NCBI GenBank assembly: GCA_014155875.1
Contig: JACEFZ010016110.1
Coordinates: 1-64,000 of the forward strand
DNA length: 64,000 nt
Direction: 5' to 3'
DNA from: Cepaea nemoralis
Lineage: Eukaryota; Mollusca; Gastropoda; Stylommatophora; Helicidae
The translations under genes and the position numbers were made by a program. Below are positions 10,397 to 23,524 of the stretch, in pieces (position 1 is the first letter of the stretch; every line of letters starts with the position of its first letter). Below the pieces are notes generated by a model. It ran no database searches. It was not told the DNA's origin and was given only the letters and a program-made list of their open reading frames with translations.

Positions 10397-11580
10397 TTTG
10401 TTCATAATTTCCTCCTTTTTGCCCCATTTTTATTGCTGCTACTTGGTTCCAGTAAATACTTTCTCATCAATGTTGATATCTTCCAACATTTTAATCAGTT
10501 CATCATGTTTTACTTTATCAAATGCTTTAGTATAATCTATGAAGCATAAATATATGTCTCTTTGTTTCTCTATTGATCTTTCTATTAGTGTTCGTAATAT
10601 ATATATTGCATTGTTTGTACCCTTTCCTTCCACAAATCCATACTGTTCTTCACCAATTTCCATTTTTATTTTATTTCTTGTTCTTCTCATTATAATTCTG
10701 AGTAGAAGCTTAGTGACATGGTTTATGAGGTTAATTGTACAAAAATCTTCGCATTCAATTGCTCCTGGTCTTTTTGATATAGCTATAAATACAGATTTCA
10801 GCATATCGCTTGGTAGATATCCAATGCTGTAAATATCATTAAACATTTTGGTTAATATATCTACTCCAATTGCTACTAATACTTCTAATTCTTCTACTGT
10901 GATTCCATCTGGCCCAGCTGTTTTTCCTTTCTTCATATGTTTCATAGCGTTAGCGACTTCTTCTTTTAGAATAGGTGGACCTTCTAAGTTACTCTCTTCT
11001 GTTAGTTCTTCACTTTCTCCATGATATAATTCTCTTATATACTCATTCCACCTCTTCATTATAGCATCTTCCATCAATAATATCTTTCCTGTTTTTGATT
11101 TTAAACACCCTGTATTTATTCTTATTTTTCTTCCTGTGAGCTCACTGATTTGTCTGTGCATATTTTTTGTATCTTTAATAGAATTAAATAAAATTTTCTT
11201 GCACTGCTCGTTTAACCAACCTTCTTTTGCCTTTACACAATTATTTCTTTATTTATCTAATTATATTCTTGTTTATAATTTTTTTCTTTTAGCCATCAAC
11301 TTTAAGATTTCTTGAGTCATCCATTTTTTCTTAGCTGTTTGGCTACTCTCTGGTAATATTTCTTTGTTCATTTGATGAATGGATTCCATTAACATTTCCC
11401 ATTGTTCATTCATATTCTGCATTTTAGCTATTGCATTGTACATATTTTTCACAGTCACTCTGTATTGTTCTTGAATTTCTTTACCGATCTTCAAAATCTC
11501 TTTATTAAGTCTTAACCACTTTTGTCTCTCTCTTCAGCCTTACTTTTATTATTGCACATAGTGGTACATAATCACTATTA
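10397..11580 (-). mobile_element. LINE, 5' part: RT N-terminal fingers and palm (pseudogene)
   Basis: On the minus strand a 73-residue piece (ending KKKWMTQEILKLMAKRKK, about 11494-11273) is followed by a 240-residue frame at 11161-10439. This has GCLKSKTGKILLMEDAIMKR, KKGKTAGPDGITVEELEV, EEQYGFVEGKGTNNAIYI and the catalytic YLCFIDYTKAFDKVKHDEL. It continues to EEIMNK at 10397 and resumes at 8332 beyond the Helitron-like insertion. GPDGI and FVDYxKAFD-type motifs identify RT blocks 1-3 of an RTE- or CR1-like LINE; the exact clade is not assigned. No endonuclease domain is visible upstream, so the copy is probably 5'-truncated. Confidence 0.88.
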
Positions 11581-11680
11581 GAGTCAGACAGACATGAAGA
11601 CATACAGACAGACATGAAGACATATACACATGAAGACATACAAACAGGCAGACATGAAGACATACAATCAGTCAGGGTGC
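11578..11680. repeat. Short AGACATGAAGACATAC tandem repeat
   Basis: Five or so imperfect 16-24-bp repeats of ACAGACATGAAGACATAC. Related copies occur at 7435-7475 and 6630-6650, so this simple sequence probably formed the original intron context into which the LINE and mariner inserted. Confidence 0.75.
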
Positions 11681-12089
11681 ATACTGTAAATAGTAACATG
11701 GAGGAACAGACAGACAAGACGGACCAATTGAGAAAAGTATGCACAGATAGACCTTGCACCAGTTGAACTGAATATTGACAGTGTATGTGTGTGCGTCTCA
11801 CTGTCTGTCTGTCCAGCTGACAGCTTGCTCATTCCCTGGTGATTGAGGGCGTGAGACTGGAGTCTGCTATTGTGCCGCCTCACCTTAGCTTGAAGCTGGT
11901 AATATGAGCAGGGGCCGGGTGAGACGAGGGCATTGTGTGAATGTGTGTCTGTGTATTTTGTGTGCACATGAGTGTGTGTGTCGTGTTGGTGGGCTTTAGC
12001 TAAGCTTCTTATCTGGTGGCTGCACGCAGGCTTGTTCAGAGGTATAATGTGAGCTTCGGGGGAGACAGAGGGACAGTAGGAGATAGAGA
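11681..12089. other. Unique intron sequence, nothing recognised
   Basis: No coding homology, RNA gene or transposon could be recognised. Short TG-rich runs occur at 11935-11985. Confidence 0.6.
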
Positions 12090-12200
12090 GAGAACGAACA
12101 AACAAACTTTATTTTCAAAGGGTTAAGAATTGGGCACGCAGGCCCGTCTAACATTCTGCCCTTCTATCACTCTCTTTCATACATTATTTCATTCATACAT
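12090..12200 (-). mobile_element. Interspersed element 3' end with AATAAAG tail, copy 1
   Basis: On the minus strand it reads GAAGGGCAGAATGTTAGACG, GGCCTGCGTGCCCAATTC and ends GAAAATAAAGTTTGTTTGTT. The same core (GGGC.GAATGT.AGACGGGCCTGCG.GCCCAATT) occurs on the plus strand at 59240-59300. It is probably the 3' end of a SINE or LINE with its own AATAAA signal. Confidence 0.7.
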
Positions 12201-12254
12201 CATTCAAGGCTAGAGAGATGAAAGTGATGTTCGGAGGTATAATGTGAGCTCCAG

Positions 12255-12274
12255 GCGAGACGGAGGGACAGAGG

Positions 12275-12313
<39 letters not shown>

Positions 12314-12495
12314 GTGAAAGTGATGTTCAGAGAGGCAGACAAGGGACATAGACATACATACAGTAACAAATTCCCACACAGTCACACAGACACACACACA
12401 ATCACTCACACAAATGCAAACACACACGTGCACACATCCAAGCACACACACACAAACACATCCAAGCACACACACACACAATCACACACATGTTG
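12255..12495. repeat. (GA)n and (CA)n microsatellites
   Basis: GA runs at 12280-12315 and imperfect ACACAC-rich sequence at 12375-12490. A short duplication of the AGATGAAAGTGATGTTC segment (12218 and 12313) flanks the GA run. Confidence 0.9.
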
Positions 12496-12534
12496 TTCAC
12501 TCGTATTCTGACACGAGCTAAGTTAAACCACTGC

Positions 12535-14310
12535 CTCTGGTCATGACATAGACGCACAGTGACTGCCATCTCTACTCGTGACATAGATGCACATTGACTG
12601 CCATCTCTACTTGTGACATAGACACACATTGACTGCCATCTCTACTTGTGACATAGACACACATTGACTGCCATCTCTACTTGTGACATAGATGCACATT
12701 GACTGCCATCTCTACTTGTGACATAAATGCACATTGACTGCCATCTCTACTTGTGACATAAATGCACATTGACTGCCATCTCTACTTGTGACATAGACAC
12801 ACATTGACTGCCATCTCTACTTGTGACATAGACACACATTGACTGCCATCTCTACTTGTGACTTAGATGCACATTGACTGCCATCTCTACTTGTGACATA
12901 GACACACATTGACTGCCATCTCTACTTGTGACATAGACACACAGTGACTGCCATCTCTACTTGTGACATAGACACACAATGACTGCCATTTCTACTTGTG
13001 ACATAGACACACATTGACTGCCATCTCTACTCGTGACATAGACACACATTGACTGCCATCTCTACTTGTGACATAGACACACAGTGACTGCCATCTCTAC
13101 TTGTGACATAGACACACAATGACTGCCATCTCTACTTGTGACATAGACACACAATGACTGCCATCTCTACTTGTGACATAGACACACATTGACTGCCATC
13201 TCTACTTGTGACATAGATGCACATTGACTGCCATCTCTACTTGTGACATAGACACACATTGACTGCCATCTCTACTCGTGACATAGACACACATTGACTG
13301 CCATCTCTACTTGTGACATAGACACACAGTGACTGCCATCTCTACTTGTGACATAGATGCACATTGACTGCCATCTCTACTTGTGACATAGACACACAAT
13401 GACTGCCATCTCTACTTGTGACATAGACACACAATGACTGCCATCTCTACTTGTGACATAGACACACATTGACTGCCATCTCTACTTGTGACATAGATGC
13501 ACATTGACTGCCATCTCTACTTGTGACATAGACACACATTGACTGCCATCTCTACTCATGACATAGACACACATTGACTGCCATCTCTACTTGTGACATA
13601 GACGCACATTGACTGCCATCTCTACTCGTGACATAGATGCACATTGACTGCCATCTCTACTTGTGACATAGATGCACATTGACTGCCATCTCTACTTGTG
13701 ACATAGATGCACATTGACTGCCATCTCTGGCCCTGACATAGATGCACATTGACTGCCATCTATACTTGTGACATAGATGCATATTGACTGCCATCTCTAC
13801 TTGTGACATAGATGCACATTGACTGCCATCTCTACTTGTGACATAGATGCACATTGACTGCCATCCCTACTTGTGACAGACACACATTGACTGCCATCTC
13901 TACTTGTGACATAAATGCACATTGACTGCCATCTATACTTGTGACATAGACGCACATTGACTGCCATCTCTACTCGTGACATAGACGCACATTGACTGCC
14001 ATCTCTACTTGTGACATAGACACACAGTGACTGCCATCTATACTTGTGACATAGACGCACATTGACTGCCATCTCTACTCGTGACATAGACGCACATTGA
14101 CTGCCATCTCTACTCGTGACATAGACACACATTGACTGCCATTTCTGGTCCTGACATAGACGCACATTGACTGCCATTTCTGGTCCTGACATAGACGCAC
14201 ATTGACTGCCATTTCTGGTCCTGACATAGACGCACATTGACTGCCATTTCTGGTCCTGACATAGACGCACATTGACTGCCATTTCTGGTCCTGACACAGG
14301 TGGACATTGA
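12535..14310. repeat. 35-bp minisatellite
   Basis: About 50 copies of a 35-bp unit with core GACACACATTGACTGCCATC then TCTACTTGTGACATA. Two subtypes dominate (GACACAC and GATGCAC). The last six copies before 14310 carry a distinct TTTCTGGTCCTGACATAGACG form, indicating local homogenisation. The unit length is not a multiple of three, and the open frames across it are compositional. Confidence 0.95.
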
Positions 14311-14725
14311 CTGCCATCTTCTCAATGCCAGTGTCTAGGGTTAAACCCACTGAAAGTTCCTGTTTGGCCTCGTGCTGTGACCTGGAGTGTACCATACTTG
14401 TGGCAGCAGCACCGAGGCATGGACACTACCCCTCATCCAGCGCCACCTGGTGTTTCCATCTAATTATTGCCTCCAGAATAGCTACTTATTCACAAACCGG
14501 GCGGGTCGCTAAGAATTACATTAAAGGTTAAAGGTCACTGGTTCATGACCATGTGAATACTTTCACACAGAATCCGCTTTCTGAATTGTTCTGCCAATCT
14601 TTTCTTCGCATGTCCTTTAATACAGCAGACTTTTCTGCCTTCGCAGATGTCTAGAGACGCAGACAGACATTCCAGTATTCACTATATGGTGACTAGAGAC
14701 GAATAGACATACCAGTATTCACAGT
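14311..14725. other. Unique intron sequence
   Basis: No gene recognised. Two copies of AGACAGACATTCCAGTATTC-like sequence (about 14660 and 14705) lead into the next array. Confidence 0.6.
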
Positions 14726-14729
14726 GTGC

Positions 14730-16375
14730 TAGTCAGTGGGTGGGAAGACAGTATACGTATGGTGGTCAGTGAGTGGGACAACATTTGTATGGTGGTCAGT
14801 AGTGGGAAGACATATGTATGGTGGTCAGTGAGTGGGAAGACATATGTATGGTGGTCAGTGAGTGGGATGACATATGTATGGTGGTCAGTAGTGGGAAGAC
14901 ATATGTATTGTGGTCAGTGAGTGGGACGACATATGTATGGTGGTCAGTGAGTGGGAAGACATATGTATGGTGGTCAGTGAGTGGGAAGACATATGTATGG
15001 TGGTCAGTGAGTGGGAAGACATATGTATGGTGGTCAGTGAGTGGGAAGACATATGTATGGTGGTCAGTGAGTGGGAAGACATATGTATGGTGGTCAGTGA
15101 GTGGGAAGACATATTATGGTGGTAAGTGAGTGGGAAGACATATGTATGGTGGTCAGTAAGTGGGAAGACATATGTATGGTGGTCAGTGAGTGGGAAGACA
15201 AATGTATGGTGGTCAGTGAGTGGGAAGACAAATGCATAGTGGTCAGTGGGTGGGAAGATATATGTATGGTGGTAAGTGAGTGGGAAGACATATGTATGGT
15301 GTTAAGTGAGTGGGAAGACATATGTATGGTGATAAGTGAGTGGGAAGACATATGTATGGTGGTAAGTGAGAAGACAAATGTATAGTGGTCAGTGGGTGGG
15401 AAGACATATGTATGGTGGTAAGTGGGAAGGCAAATGTATAGTGGTCAGTTGGTGGGAAGACAAATGTATAGTGGTCAGTGGGAAGACAAATGTATAGTGA
15501 TCAGTGGGAAGACAAATGTATAGTGGTCAGTGGGACGACAAATGTATAAAGGTCAGTGGGTGGGAAGACATATGTAATATGGTAAGTGGGAAGACAAATG
15601 TATAGTGGTCAGTGGGTGGGAAGACATATGTATGGTGGTAAGTGGGAAGACCTACGTATAGTGGTCAGTAAGTGGGAAGACATATGTATGGTGGGAAGAC
15701 AAATGTATAGTGGTCAGTGGGTGGGAAGACATATGTATGGTGGTCAGTGAGTGGGAAGACAGTATATTTATGGTGCTCAGTGAGGGGGAAGACATATGTA
15801 TGGTGGTAAGTGGGAAGACAAATGTATAGTGGTCAGTGGGTGGGAAGACATATGTATGGTGGTCAGTGGGTGGGAAGACATATGTATGGTGGTCAGTGAG
15901 TGGGAAGACATATGTATGGTGGTCAGTGAGTGGGAAGACACTATATTTATGGTGTTAAGTGAGTGGGAAGACATATGTATGGTGGTCAGTGAGTGGGAAG
16001 ACAGTATGTGTATGGTGGTCAGTGAGTGGGAAGACAGTATAATTATGGTGGTCAGTGAATGGGAAGACAGTATGTGTATGAAGGTCAGTGGGTGGGAAGA
16101 CATATGTATGATGGTCAGTGAGTGGGAAGACATATGTATGATGGTCAGTGAGTGGGAAGACAATATATGTATATGTATGATGGTCAGTGAGTGGGAAGGC
16201 AGCATATGTATGGTGCTCAGTGAGTGGGAAGACATATGTATGGTGTTCAGTGAGTGGGAAGACATGTGTATGGTGGTCAGTGAGTGGGAAGACAGTATAT
16301 TTATGGTGTTCAGTGAGTGGGAAGACATATGTATGGTGGTAAGTGGGAAGACAGCATTTGAATGGTAGTCAGTGA
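14730..16375. repeat. 30-bp minisatellite ending beside a MAGI splice donor
   Basis: About 55 copies of a 30-bp unit, GTGGTCAGTGAGTGGGAAGA then CATATGTATG, with shortened and A/T-variant copies in the middle. The last recognisable half-unit (GTAGTCAGTGAGTGG) ends about 22 bp from the donor of the MAGI exon at 16401-16508. In gene orientation the array therefore starts almost at the 5' splice site. Confidence 0.95.
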
Positions 16376-16400
16376 GTGGAACAAAAACCAGTGTACACAC

Positions 16401-16508
16401 CTGTTGTAGAGCAAAGATGTCCGTGCATGTTGTTCTCACTAGCTGACCGCTTGGTACTTGTGTCCGATGTCTTCTTGTGCCTCGGAAAAGTGTTGGTTAC
16501 CTCATCAC
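16401..16508 (-). CDS. MAGI: MAGI homologue, linker exon between WW and PDZ domains
   Basis: A 108-nt internal exon. Acceptor TTATTATTACAG|GTGATG at 16509/16508; donor ACAACAG|GTGTGT at 16401/16400; phase 1 on both sides. Codons read GDEVTNTFPRHKKTSD, then TSTKRSASENNMHGH and LCSTT. The exon joins in frame to the WW exon upstream (..KDSA|G) and to GRPFFTKEP downstream. The sequence itself is a hydrophilic Ser/Thr/Lys-rich linker without a domain, so the call rests on splice sites, matching phases and position in the MAGI order. The KRSASE stretch is a plausible basophilic kinase site (inference). Confidence 0.78.
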
Positions 16509-16519
16509 CTGTAATAATA

Positions 16520-17127
16520 AGCAATATAATTCATCCTGTCAATAACTGGGGGCATACAATCACTCAGTGTACATTGGCTGTCTTGTTGATGTCAGGTCTT
16601 TGTCAGATATGACTGAGCTACCGTATGACAGTAGACGGTGCCATGAAGTGGATGGAGACATTTGTTCTTGAATGTTATAGATATCTCTCATTCAACTTCT
16701 GATGACCATTGAGCACAGGCCAAAGTCATAACCACTGAAACCGAACTTGCACAACACGACACAGAGATGGTATTTTCAGTCTACTTTACTACTACTCTAC
16801 ACTTGACATGTCAATAACACAACCAGTAGCTCCACAGAAAAGTCACAAATATACCTTACAATATCTACACATTCTATTCTTCAAGAGCGACTTTATGTTA
16901 GCCATGTTCCAGTAACAAGAACTATGTCCAATGTTGACGCTAGCTCGAGTCTAACTGATCTGAGGTGACGTTTTGCGCTTGCATCAAAACGTCTTGCACA
17001 CTTTTCATGCTTTTGTAACCAATGCAGTGCAAAGTGTGTCTTACAATCCTCTCGCTTTTCACATCTTGTCACAGGACTGTGCAAGACTCTAAGCTACCTG
17101 TATTCAATAACCCAAAGCCTAACCCAG
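16520..17127. other. Unique intron sequence with a 38-bp direct repeat
   Basis: No gene recognised. A 38-bp segment starting GTCAGATATGACTGAGCTAC at 16602-16639 is repeated exactly at 17189-17226, where it lies in the 5' untranslated part of the LINE that follows. The first copy may be a fragment of another copy of that LINE. Confidence 0.6.
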
Positions 17128-20100
17128 GTCTATGGCAGATGGTACTACCTGCTTCTGTTAGCGCTGAATGTTGGGATGTCATGTCTTAGTCAGATATGAC
17201 TGAGCTACCGTATGACAGTAGACGGTACTACCTGCTTTCTGTTAGCGCCGAACGTTGGGCGGCGCTTACCAAATCTGACACCCCACATTGTGCCAACGGC
17301 TTCGGGCGGAAAAGCGCAATTAGGAGGGTACAAGCCTTACCCTGGTGCGAGGAAATGCAACCTAAAGACAAAGTGTCATGGCAGGGCAGACCAGGCCCTA
17401 AGCCTTGGTTGGCAGCTGGTCTTGGATCGAAGCTCTGACAGGCGGACAGTTAGATCATTGCTTTGCTGATACAGCAGCTTATGTAGCTTGTCTTGTTCCA
17501 GATGTATTGATGTTACCATTCCTCTGGAGTGACCTAGGCAGACCGAGAGAGGGGTCATGCTGCATGGGCAACACATGGTCTCTATATTTTAGCCCAGGCT
17601 TTGTGCTATGGAGAGGTATAACTCCATCCCTGGTCTTAACTGGTCTCGGAATCAAAGCGAGAGGTAGCAGTTACGGACTATAAGTCCTTGTCAATTGGCA
17701 TAGGCATGCGGTGCCACGCGTTGCATCTGACCGTGGGAGACACTTACAGGTGTCACTGATCAGCTACCACACGCCTCAAGCTGGGCAGCCCCCGGCCAAT
17801 TGGGTGCTGATCCGCCACAGCTTGCCTACTTCAATGAGTGCTTGGGGCTAGGACAAAATCTGAATCGCAGGCTGTTAAACCAATGCCCCAGGCACTAATA
17901 AAAATAAAAATAGAAACCTCAAGCTACAGCTTGCAACCTGGAACATAAGAACCATGTGTCCTGGATTTTCCACTGGCCTGATGAATACTGACTATGTGAG
18001 AAAAATGGTTGTAATTTATGCCGAACTCAATCGTCTTAACATTGATATTGCTGGCCTGCAGGAGACTCGCCTTGCTGAGGAATGGTCACTCAGGGAAAAC
18101 AATTACACCTTTTTTTTGGAAGGATAGAGGGCAGGCAGAAAAAAAGGCAACATGGTATGGGCTTTGCAGTGAAGAATTCGCTACTGGGAATGATTGAAAT
18201 TCCAGCAGGAGGAAATGAAAGACTATTATCACTGCGCTTGCGCAACCTCTTGTGGTTTTGCCGCCATTAACACTGCATATGCACCGACACTCGATTCCTT
18301 TGATGATGTGAAGAATTTGTTCTATGAGGAGCTAGACTTTGTGATCAAGGCAGTTCCAAAATCTGACTACATTTATACTCTCTGTGATTTCAATGCTCGT
18401 GTGGGCAAGGACTCGAGTTCATGGCCAGTGTGCCTTAGAAAATGCAACAACGGTCGCACGTATGAAAATGGGCAAAGGCTGTTGGAGCATTGCACCAGAA
18501 ATGACCTATGTATTACAAACTTCTTCTTTAAAACAAAAGAGCTGCATAAAGTCACACAGAAACATACAAGATCCGGCCATTGGCATCACACGGAGACAAT
18601 ATCTGAACCAAATATCATTAATTCGAAGTTACCACAGTGCTGACTGTGATGCGGATCATTCTTTGGTTGTTGCAAGAGTTAGACAGACCAAAGAGAATCT
18701 ACACAGCTAAACACAAATATAGCCCCAGGATTAATGATATTAACACCCACAATCTTGATATGTGCTTTGAGTTCCAACAGCAACTTGAAGAAAGACACTT
18801 TCACTGATACATCAGAAATTTGTACAGCAAGTGAAAAGTGGGATAAACTTAAGGAATTTCTTTATAAAATAGCGGTAGAGGTTTACGGCACTGTGGACCA
18901 TAAGAGGCAGGACTGGTTTGCGGCAAACAGCCAGACACTCCAGCCCTTGAATGATAAAAAGAAGATAGCTCTCATAAGAAACAAGGAAAGACCAACGCGT
19001 AACACTCTGAGTGAGCTGAAGCAAGCGAGGAAGGATGTACAAAAGGCTGCCAGGCAGTGTGCGAATGACTATTGGATCAAGTTATGTGAGTCAATTCAAA
19101 ATGCAAGTGATAAGGGAAACATCAGAAGCATGTATGAAGGGATAAAGAAAGCCTGTAGTCCAATGATCAAAAGAAGTGCACCATTGAAAACCTTGACTGG
19201 AGAAATCATCACTGATAAGAAACAGCAGATGGACAAATGGGTAGAGCACTATTTGGAGCTTTACTCAAGTGAGACCAAACTAGCGAATGATGCCCTCAAC
19301 GCCATAGGGGCTCTACCAACTCTTGACCACCTGGACACACTTCCCACCATAACAGAAGTTAAGTGTGCTATAAATGGTTGCAACTGGCAAGGCTCCAGGT
19401 AAGGATGGGATTCCAATAGAGGTTATCAGAAGTGGGCAAGACACACTAACTCTACAGATCCACCAGATAATAGAGCTATGCTGTCGAGGACAAGTCCCAC
19501 AGGATTTCAATGAGTCTGGGAGAACAGGAAGCTTACTGCCAAAACAAAAGTCCTTGTCTATCAAGCCTGTGTCCTTAGTACTCTTCTTTATGGCAGTGAA
19601 ACCTGGACAACTTACTCACACCAAAAGAAACGTTTAAACAGCTTGCATATGCGGTGTCTGCGAAGAATACTTGGTATTAAGTGGCAAGACAAAATCACAA
19701 ATACTGAAGTATTGGAAAGATCAAGTTGTGTGATGGTATATTCCATGCTCAGTCTTCGTAGACTTAGATGGAGAGGACATGTTAGGAGGATTGATGATGA
19801 TAGAATACCAAAGGACATCTTGTTTGGTGAATTACAGATGGGTAAGAGATCTCAGGGTCAACCTCTACTACGATACAAAGATGTGTGTAAGCGGGACATG
19901 ATTGATACAGGCATTGATAATGCACATTGGGAGCAAGTCGCCGCTGAACGTGTTGCATGGAGGGCAAATATCAGAAATGGAATAAAGACAAAGGAGAAAG
20001 TTATGGCGGATAAGTCACATACCAAGGGTGTGAGACATAAATTGGTGCATGATGGTGAAAATGACAATGTGTTCACATGCATCCACTGTGGACAAACATT

Positions 20101-20150
20101 TACAGCAGGAATTGGCCTTATCAGTCCCATTCGCTACCGCCATGGGTCGT
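17128..20150 (+). mobile_element. LINE with CFDP2-like endonuclease, RT core deleted
   Basis: A long non-coding leader (17128-17900) includes a tandem duplication of about 95 bp (GGTACTACCTGCTT at 17138 and 17224). Coding starts near 17930 with an apurinic endonuclease-type domain: LATWNIRTMCPG, IDIAGLQETRLAEEWSL, INTAYAPTLDSFDDVKNLF, TLCDFNARVGKDSS and DADHSLVVARVR. This is the craniofacial-development-protein-2-like endonuclease of these elements. The RT N-terminal region follows (18734-19430, ending GKAPGKDGIPIEVIRSG). Near 19510 the frame jumps from GQVPQDF directly to KTKVLVYQACVLSTLLYGSE, so RT blocks holding the catalytic YxDD are missing. The C-terminus has RRLRWRGHVRRIDDDRIPKD and a CxxC..H zinc-finger-like end (CIHCGQTFTAGIGL). 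Multiple frameshifts are present. Non-autonomous and inactive. Confidence 0.88.
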
Positions 20151-20224
20151 AGTTATTAAGCCTTTTTTGAGGCACAGTGTACCAAACTATCGTCTGTCAA
20201 GACGGAAAAGTACCAATAATATAT

Positions 20225-22518
20225 ATGTCCACAGCACTCATCCCACAAATACATAGATGTCCACAGCACTCATCCCACAAATACATAGATGTCCACTAAT
20301 CCCACAAATACATAGATGTCCACTCATCCCACAAATACATAGATGTCCACTCATCCCACAAATACATAGATGTCCACTCATCCCACAAATACATAGATGT
20401 CCACTCATCCCACAAATACATAGATGTCCACAGCACTCATCCCACAAATACATAGATGTCCACTCATCCCACAAATACATATATGTCCACTCATCCCACA
20501 AATACATATATGTCCACTCATCCCACAAATACATAGATGTCCACTCATCCCACAAATACATAGATGTCCACAGCACTCATCCCACAAATACATATATGTC
20601 CACTCATCCCACAAATACATAGATGTCCACTCATCCCACAAATACATAGATGTCCACAGCACTCATCCCACAAATACATAGATGTCCACTCATCCCACAA
20701 ATACATAGATGTCCACTCATCCCACAAATACATAGATGTCCACAGCACTCATCCCACAAATACATAGATGTCCACTCATCCCACAAATACATAGATGTCC
20801 ACTCATCCCACAAATACATAGATGTCCACTCATCCCACAAATACATAGATGTCCACTCATCCCACAAATACATAGATGTCCACTCATCCCACAAATACAT
20901 AGATGTCCACAGCACTCATCCCACAAATACATAGATGTCCACTCATCCCACAAATACATAGATGTCCACAGCACTCATCCCACAAATACATAGATGTCCA
21001 CTCATCCCACAAATACATAGATGTCCACCATCCCACAAATACATAGATGTCACTCATCCCACAAATACATATATGTCCACTCATCCCACAAATACATATA
21101 TGTCCACTCATCCCACAAATACATAGATGTTCACTCATCCCACAAATACATAGATGTCCACTCATCCCACAAATACATAGATGTCCACAGCACTCATCAC
21201 ACAAATACATAGATGTCCACAGCACTCATCGCACAAATACATAGATGTCCACAGCACTCATCCCACAAATACATAGATGTCCACTCATCCCACAAATACA
21301 TAGATGTCCACTCATCCCACAAATACATAGATGTCCACTCATCCCACAAATACATAGATGTCCACAGCACTCATCCCACAAATACATAGATGTCCACAGC
21401 ACTCATCCCACAAATACATAGATGTCCACTCATCCCACAAATACATAGATGTTCACTCATCCCACAAATACATAGATGTCCACTCATCCCACAAATACAT
21501 AGATGTCCACAGCACTCATTCCACAAATAGATAGATGTCCACAGCACTCATCCCACAAATACATAGATGTCCACTCATCCCACAAATACATAGATGTCCA
21601 CAGCACTCATCCCACAAATACATAGATGTCCACTCATCCCACAAATACATATATGTCCACAGCACTCATCCCACAAATACATAGATGTCCACAGCACTCA
21701 TCCCACAAATACATAGATGTCCACAGCACTCATCCCACAAATACATAGATGTCCACAGTACTCATCCCACAAATACATAGATGTCCACAGCACTCATCCC
21801 ACAAATACATAGATGTCCACTCACCCCACAAATACATAGATGTCCACTCATCCCACAATTACATAGATGTCCACTCATCCCACAGATACATAGATGTCCA
21901 CTAATCCCACAAATACATAGATGTCCACTCATCCCACAAATACATAGATGTCCACTCATCCCACAAATACATAGATGTCCACAGCACTCATCCCACAAAT
22001 ACATAGATGTCCACTCATCCCACAAACACATAGATGTCCACTCATCCCACAATTACATAGATGTCCACTCATCCCACAATTACATAGATGTCCACTCATC
22101 CCACAAATACATAAATGTCTACTCATCCCACAAATACATAGATGTCCACAGCACTCATCCCACAAATACATAGATGTCCACAGCACTCATCACACAAATA
22201 CATAGATGGCCACAGCACTCATCCCACAAATACATAGATGTCCACAGCACTCATCACACAAATACATAAATGTCCACAGCACTCATCCCACAAATACATA
22301 GATGTCCACAGCACTCATCCCACAAATACATAGATGTCCACTCATCCCACAAATACATAGATGTCCACTCATCCCACAAATACATAGATGTCCACAGCAC
22401 TCATCCCACAAATACATAGATGTCCACAGCACTCATCCCACAAATACATAGATGTCCACTCATCCCACAAATACATAGATGTCCACTCATCCCACAAATA
22501 CATACATGTCCACAGCAC
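20225..22518. repeat. 27/32-bp minisatellite
   Basis: About 80 copies of ACTCATCCCACAAATACATA plus GATGTCC (27 bp), with a 32-bp version carrying an extra ACAGC. The two lengths are interspersed in short runs. It is open on both strands because 27 is a multiple of three, giving nonapeptide repeats such as LIPQIHRCP. No evidence of a gene. Confidence 0.95.
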
Positions 22519-22567
22519 TATTTTTTTTTGTATTAACTACTTAAATAACCTCACGCTATATACGCGC

Positions 22568-22595
22568 ACACACACACACGTGCATGCCCAAGTCC

Positions 22596-22662
<67 letters not shown>
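22568..22662. repeat. (CA)n microsatellite
   Basis: About 35 CA dinucleotides with a short interruption (ACGTGCATGCCCAAGTCCAA). Confidence 0.97.
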
Positions 22663-22665
<3 letters not shown>

Positions 22666-23520
22666 CAGTAATACAGCGGACAAGAATACATTTGTGGCAA
22701 CACACAGGAGAACTGCCTACAGCAATGTGCTTCTGTCAACGCACTTCCACAAATCTGCCCGTTAATGGCGCCTATTTTGTTAGGTTACCATTTTTATAAA
22801 TCCAGGAGACCGCTTTCTTAATGATGTCACTCTCAATTATTTCCGGCTGGGCGACGGAGAAGTGGCAATATTTGTCCTAGAGACATGGGCCATTCTTGTA
22901 GATAATCTTGGCAAGAAGCAAACACACGGACAGACACACACAAAAACTTGCACTTTTCTCATATTTGCTGCTCAGATCGACCAGCTATTGGCTTATCCCG
23001 AAAATAAATACAGTCAAAACACACGTTATCTGTGATTAATTAAACAGACACGAAGAAAATATGATTTCACAATGTGATTTAAAAAAAATAAATTATATTG
23101 ATAAACAGACAGAATGTTACCAGTATACAATTGCTGATGGGTGAACAGCCCTACATATTGCCATCATTTGCATGTTTGTACCGGTCTCTAAGTTTGATTT
23201 CTTTCATTTGCTCTAGCTTTGTGTTGCTTCCCCTGGAAGTTCGTAAGGGCGGGATGGCACCGAGTACTTACGCATGATGTCCGTCCATAGGAATACAAGC
23301 GCTATATACCCGTCTACCTACATACTTACCTGCCCGTCTACTTGACTATACCCGCACATACTTAACTTACCTACCTACTGACTTGCCTATCTGCAGCCTA
23401 CGGGCATGTCCACTTACATACTAACTTATTTATCTATATGCCTGTCTACCTGCTTTCCTATTTTCCTATCTCCTAGCATACCTGTCAGTCTACGTGGCTG
23501 TTTAATAACCTGCCTACATG
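22663..23520. other. Unique intron sequence
   Basis: No gene recognised. From about 23290 the sequence grades into degenerate CTACCTA/CTTACCT repeats that precede the 44-bp array. Confidence 0.6.
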
Positions 23521-23524
23521 TCTG

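Noticed and set aside
20225..22518. CRISPR array
   Set aside because: Units are contiguous tandem repeats without unique spacers, in a eukaryotic intron; the same applies to all other arrays here.
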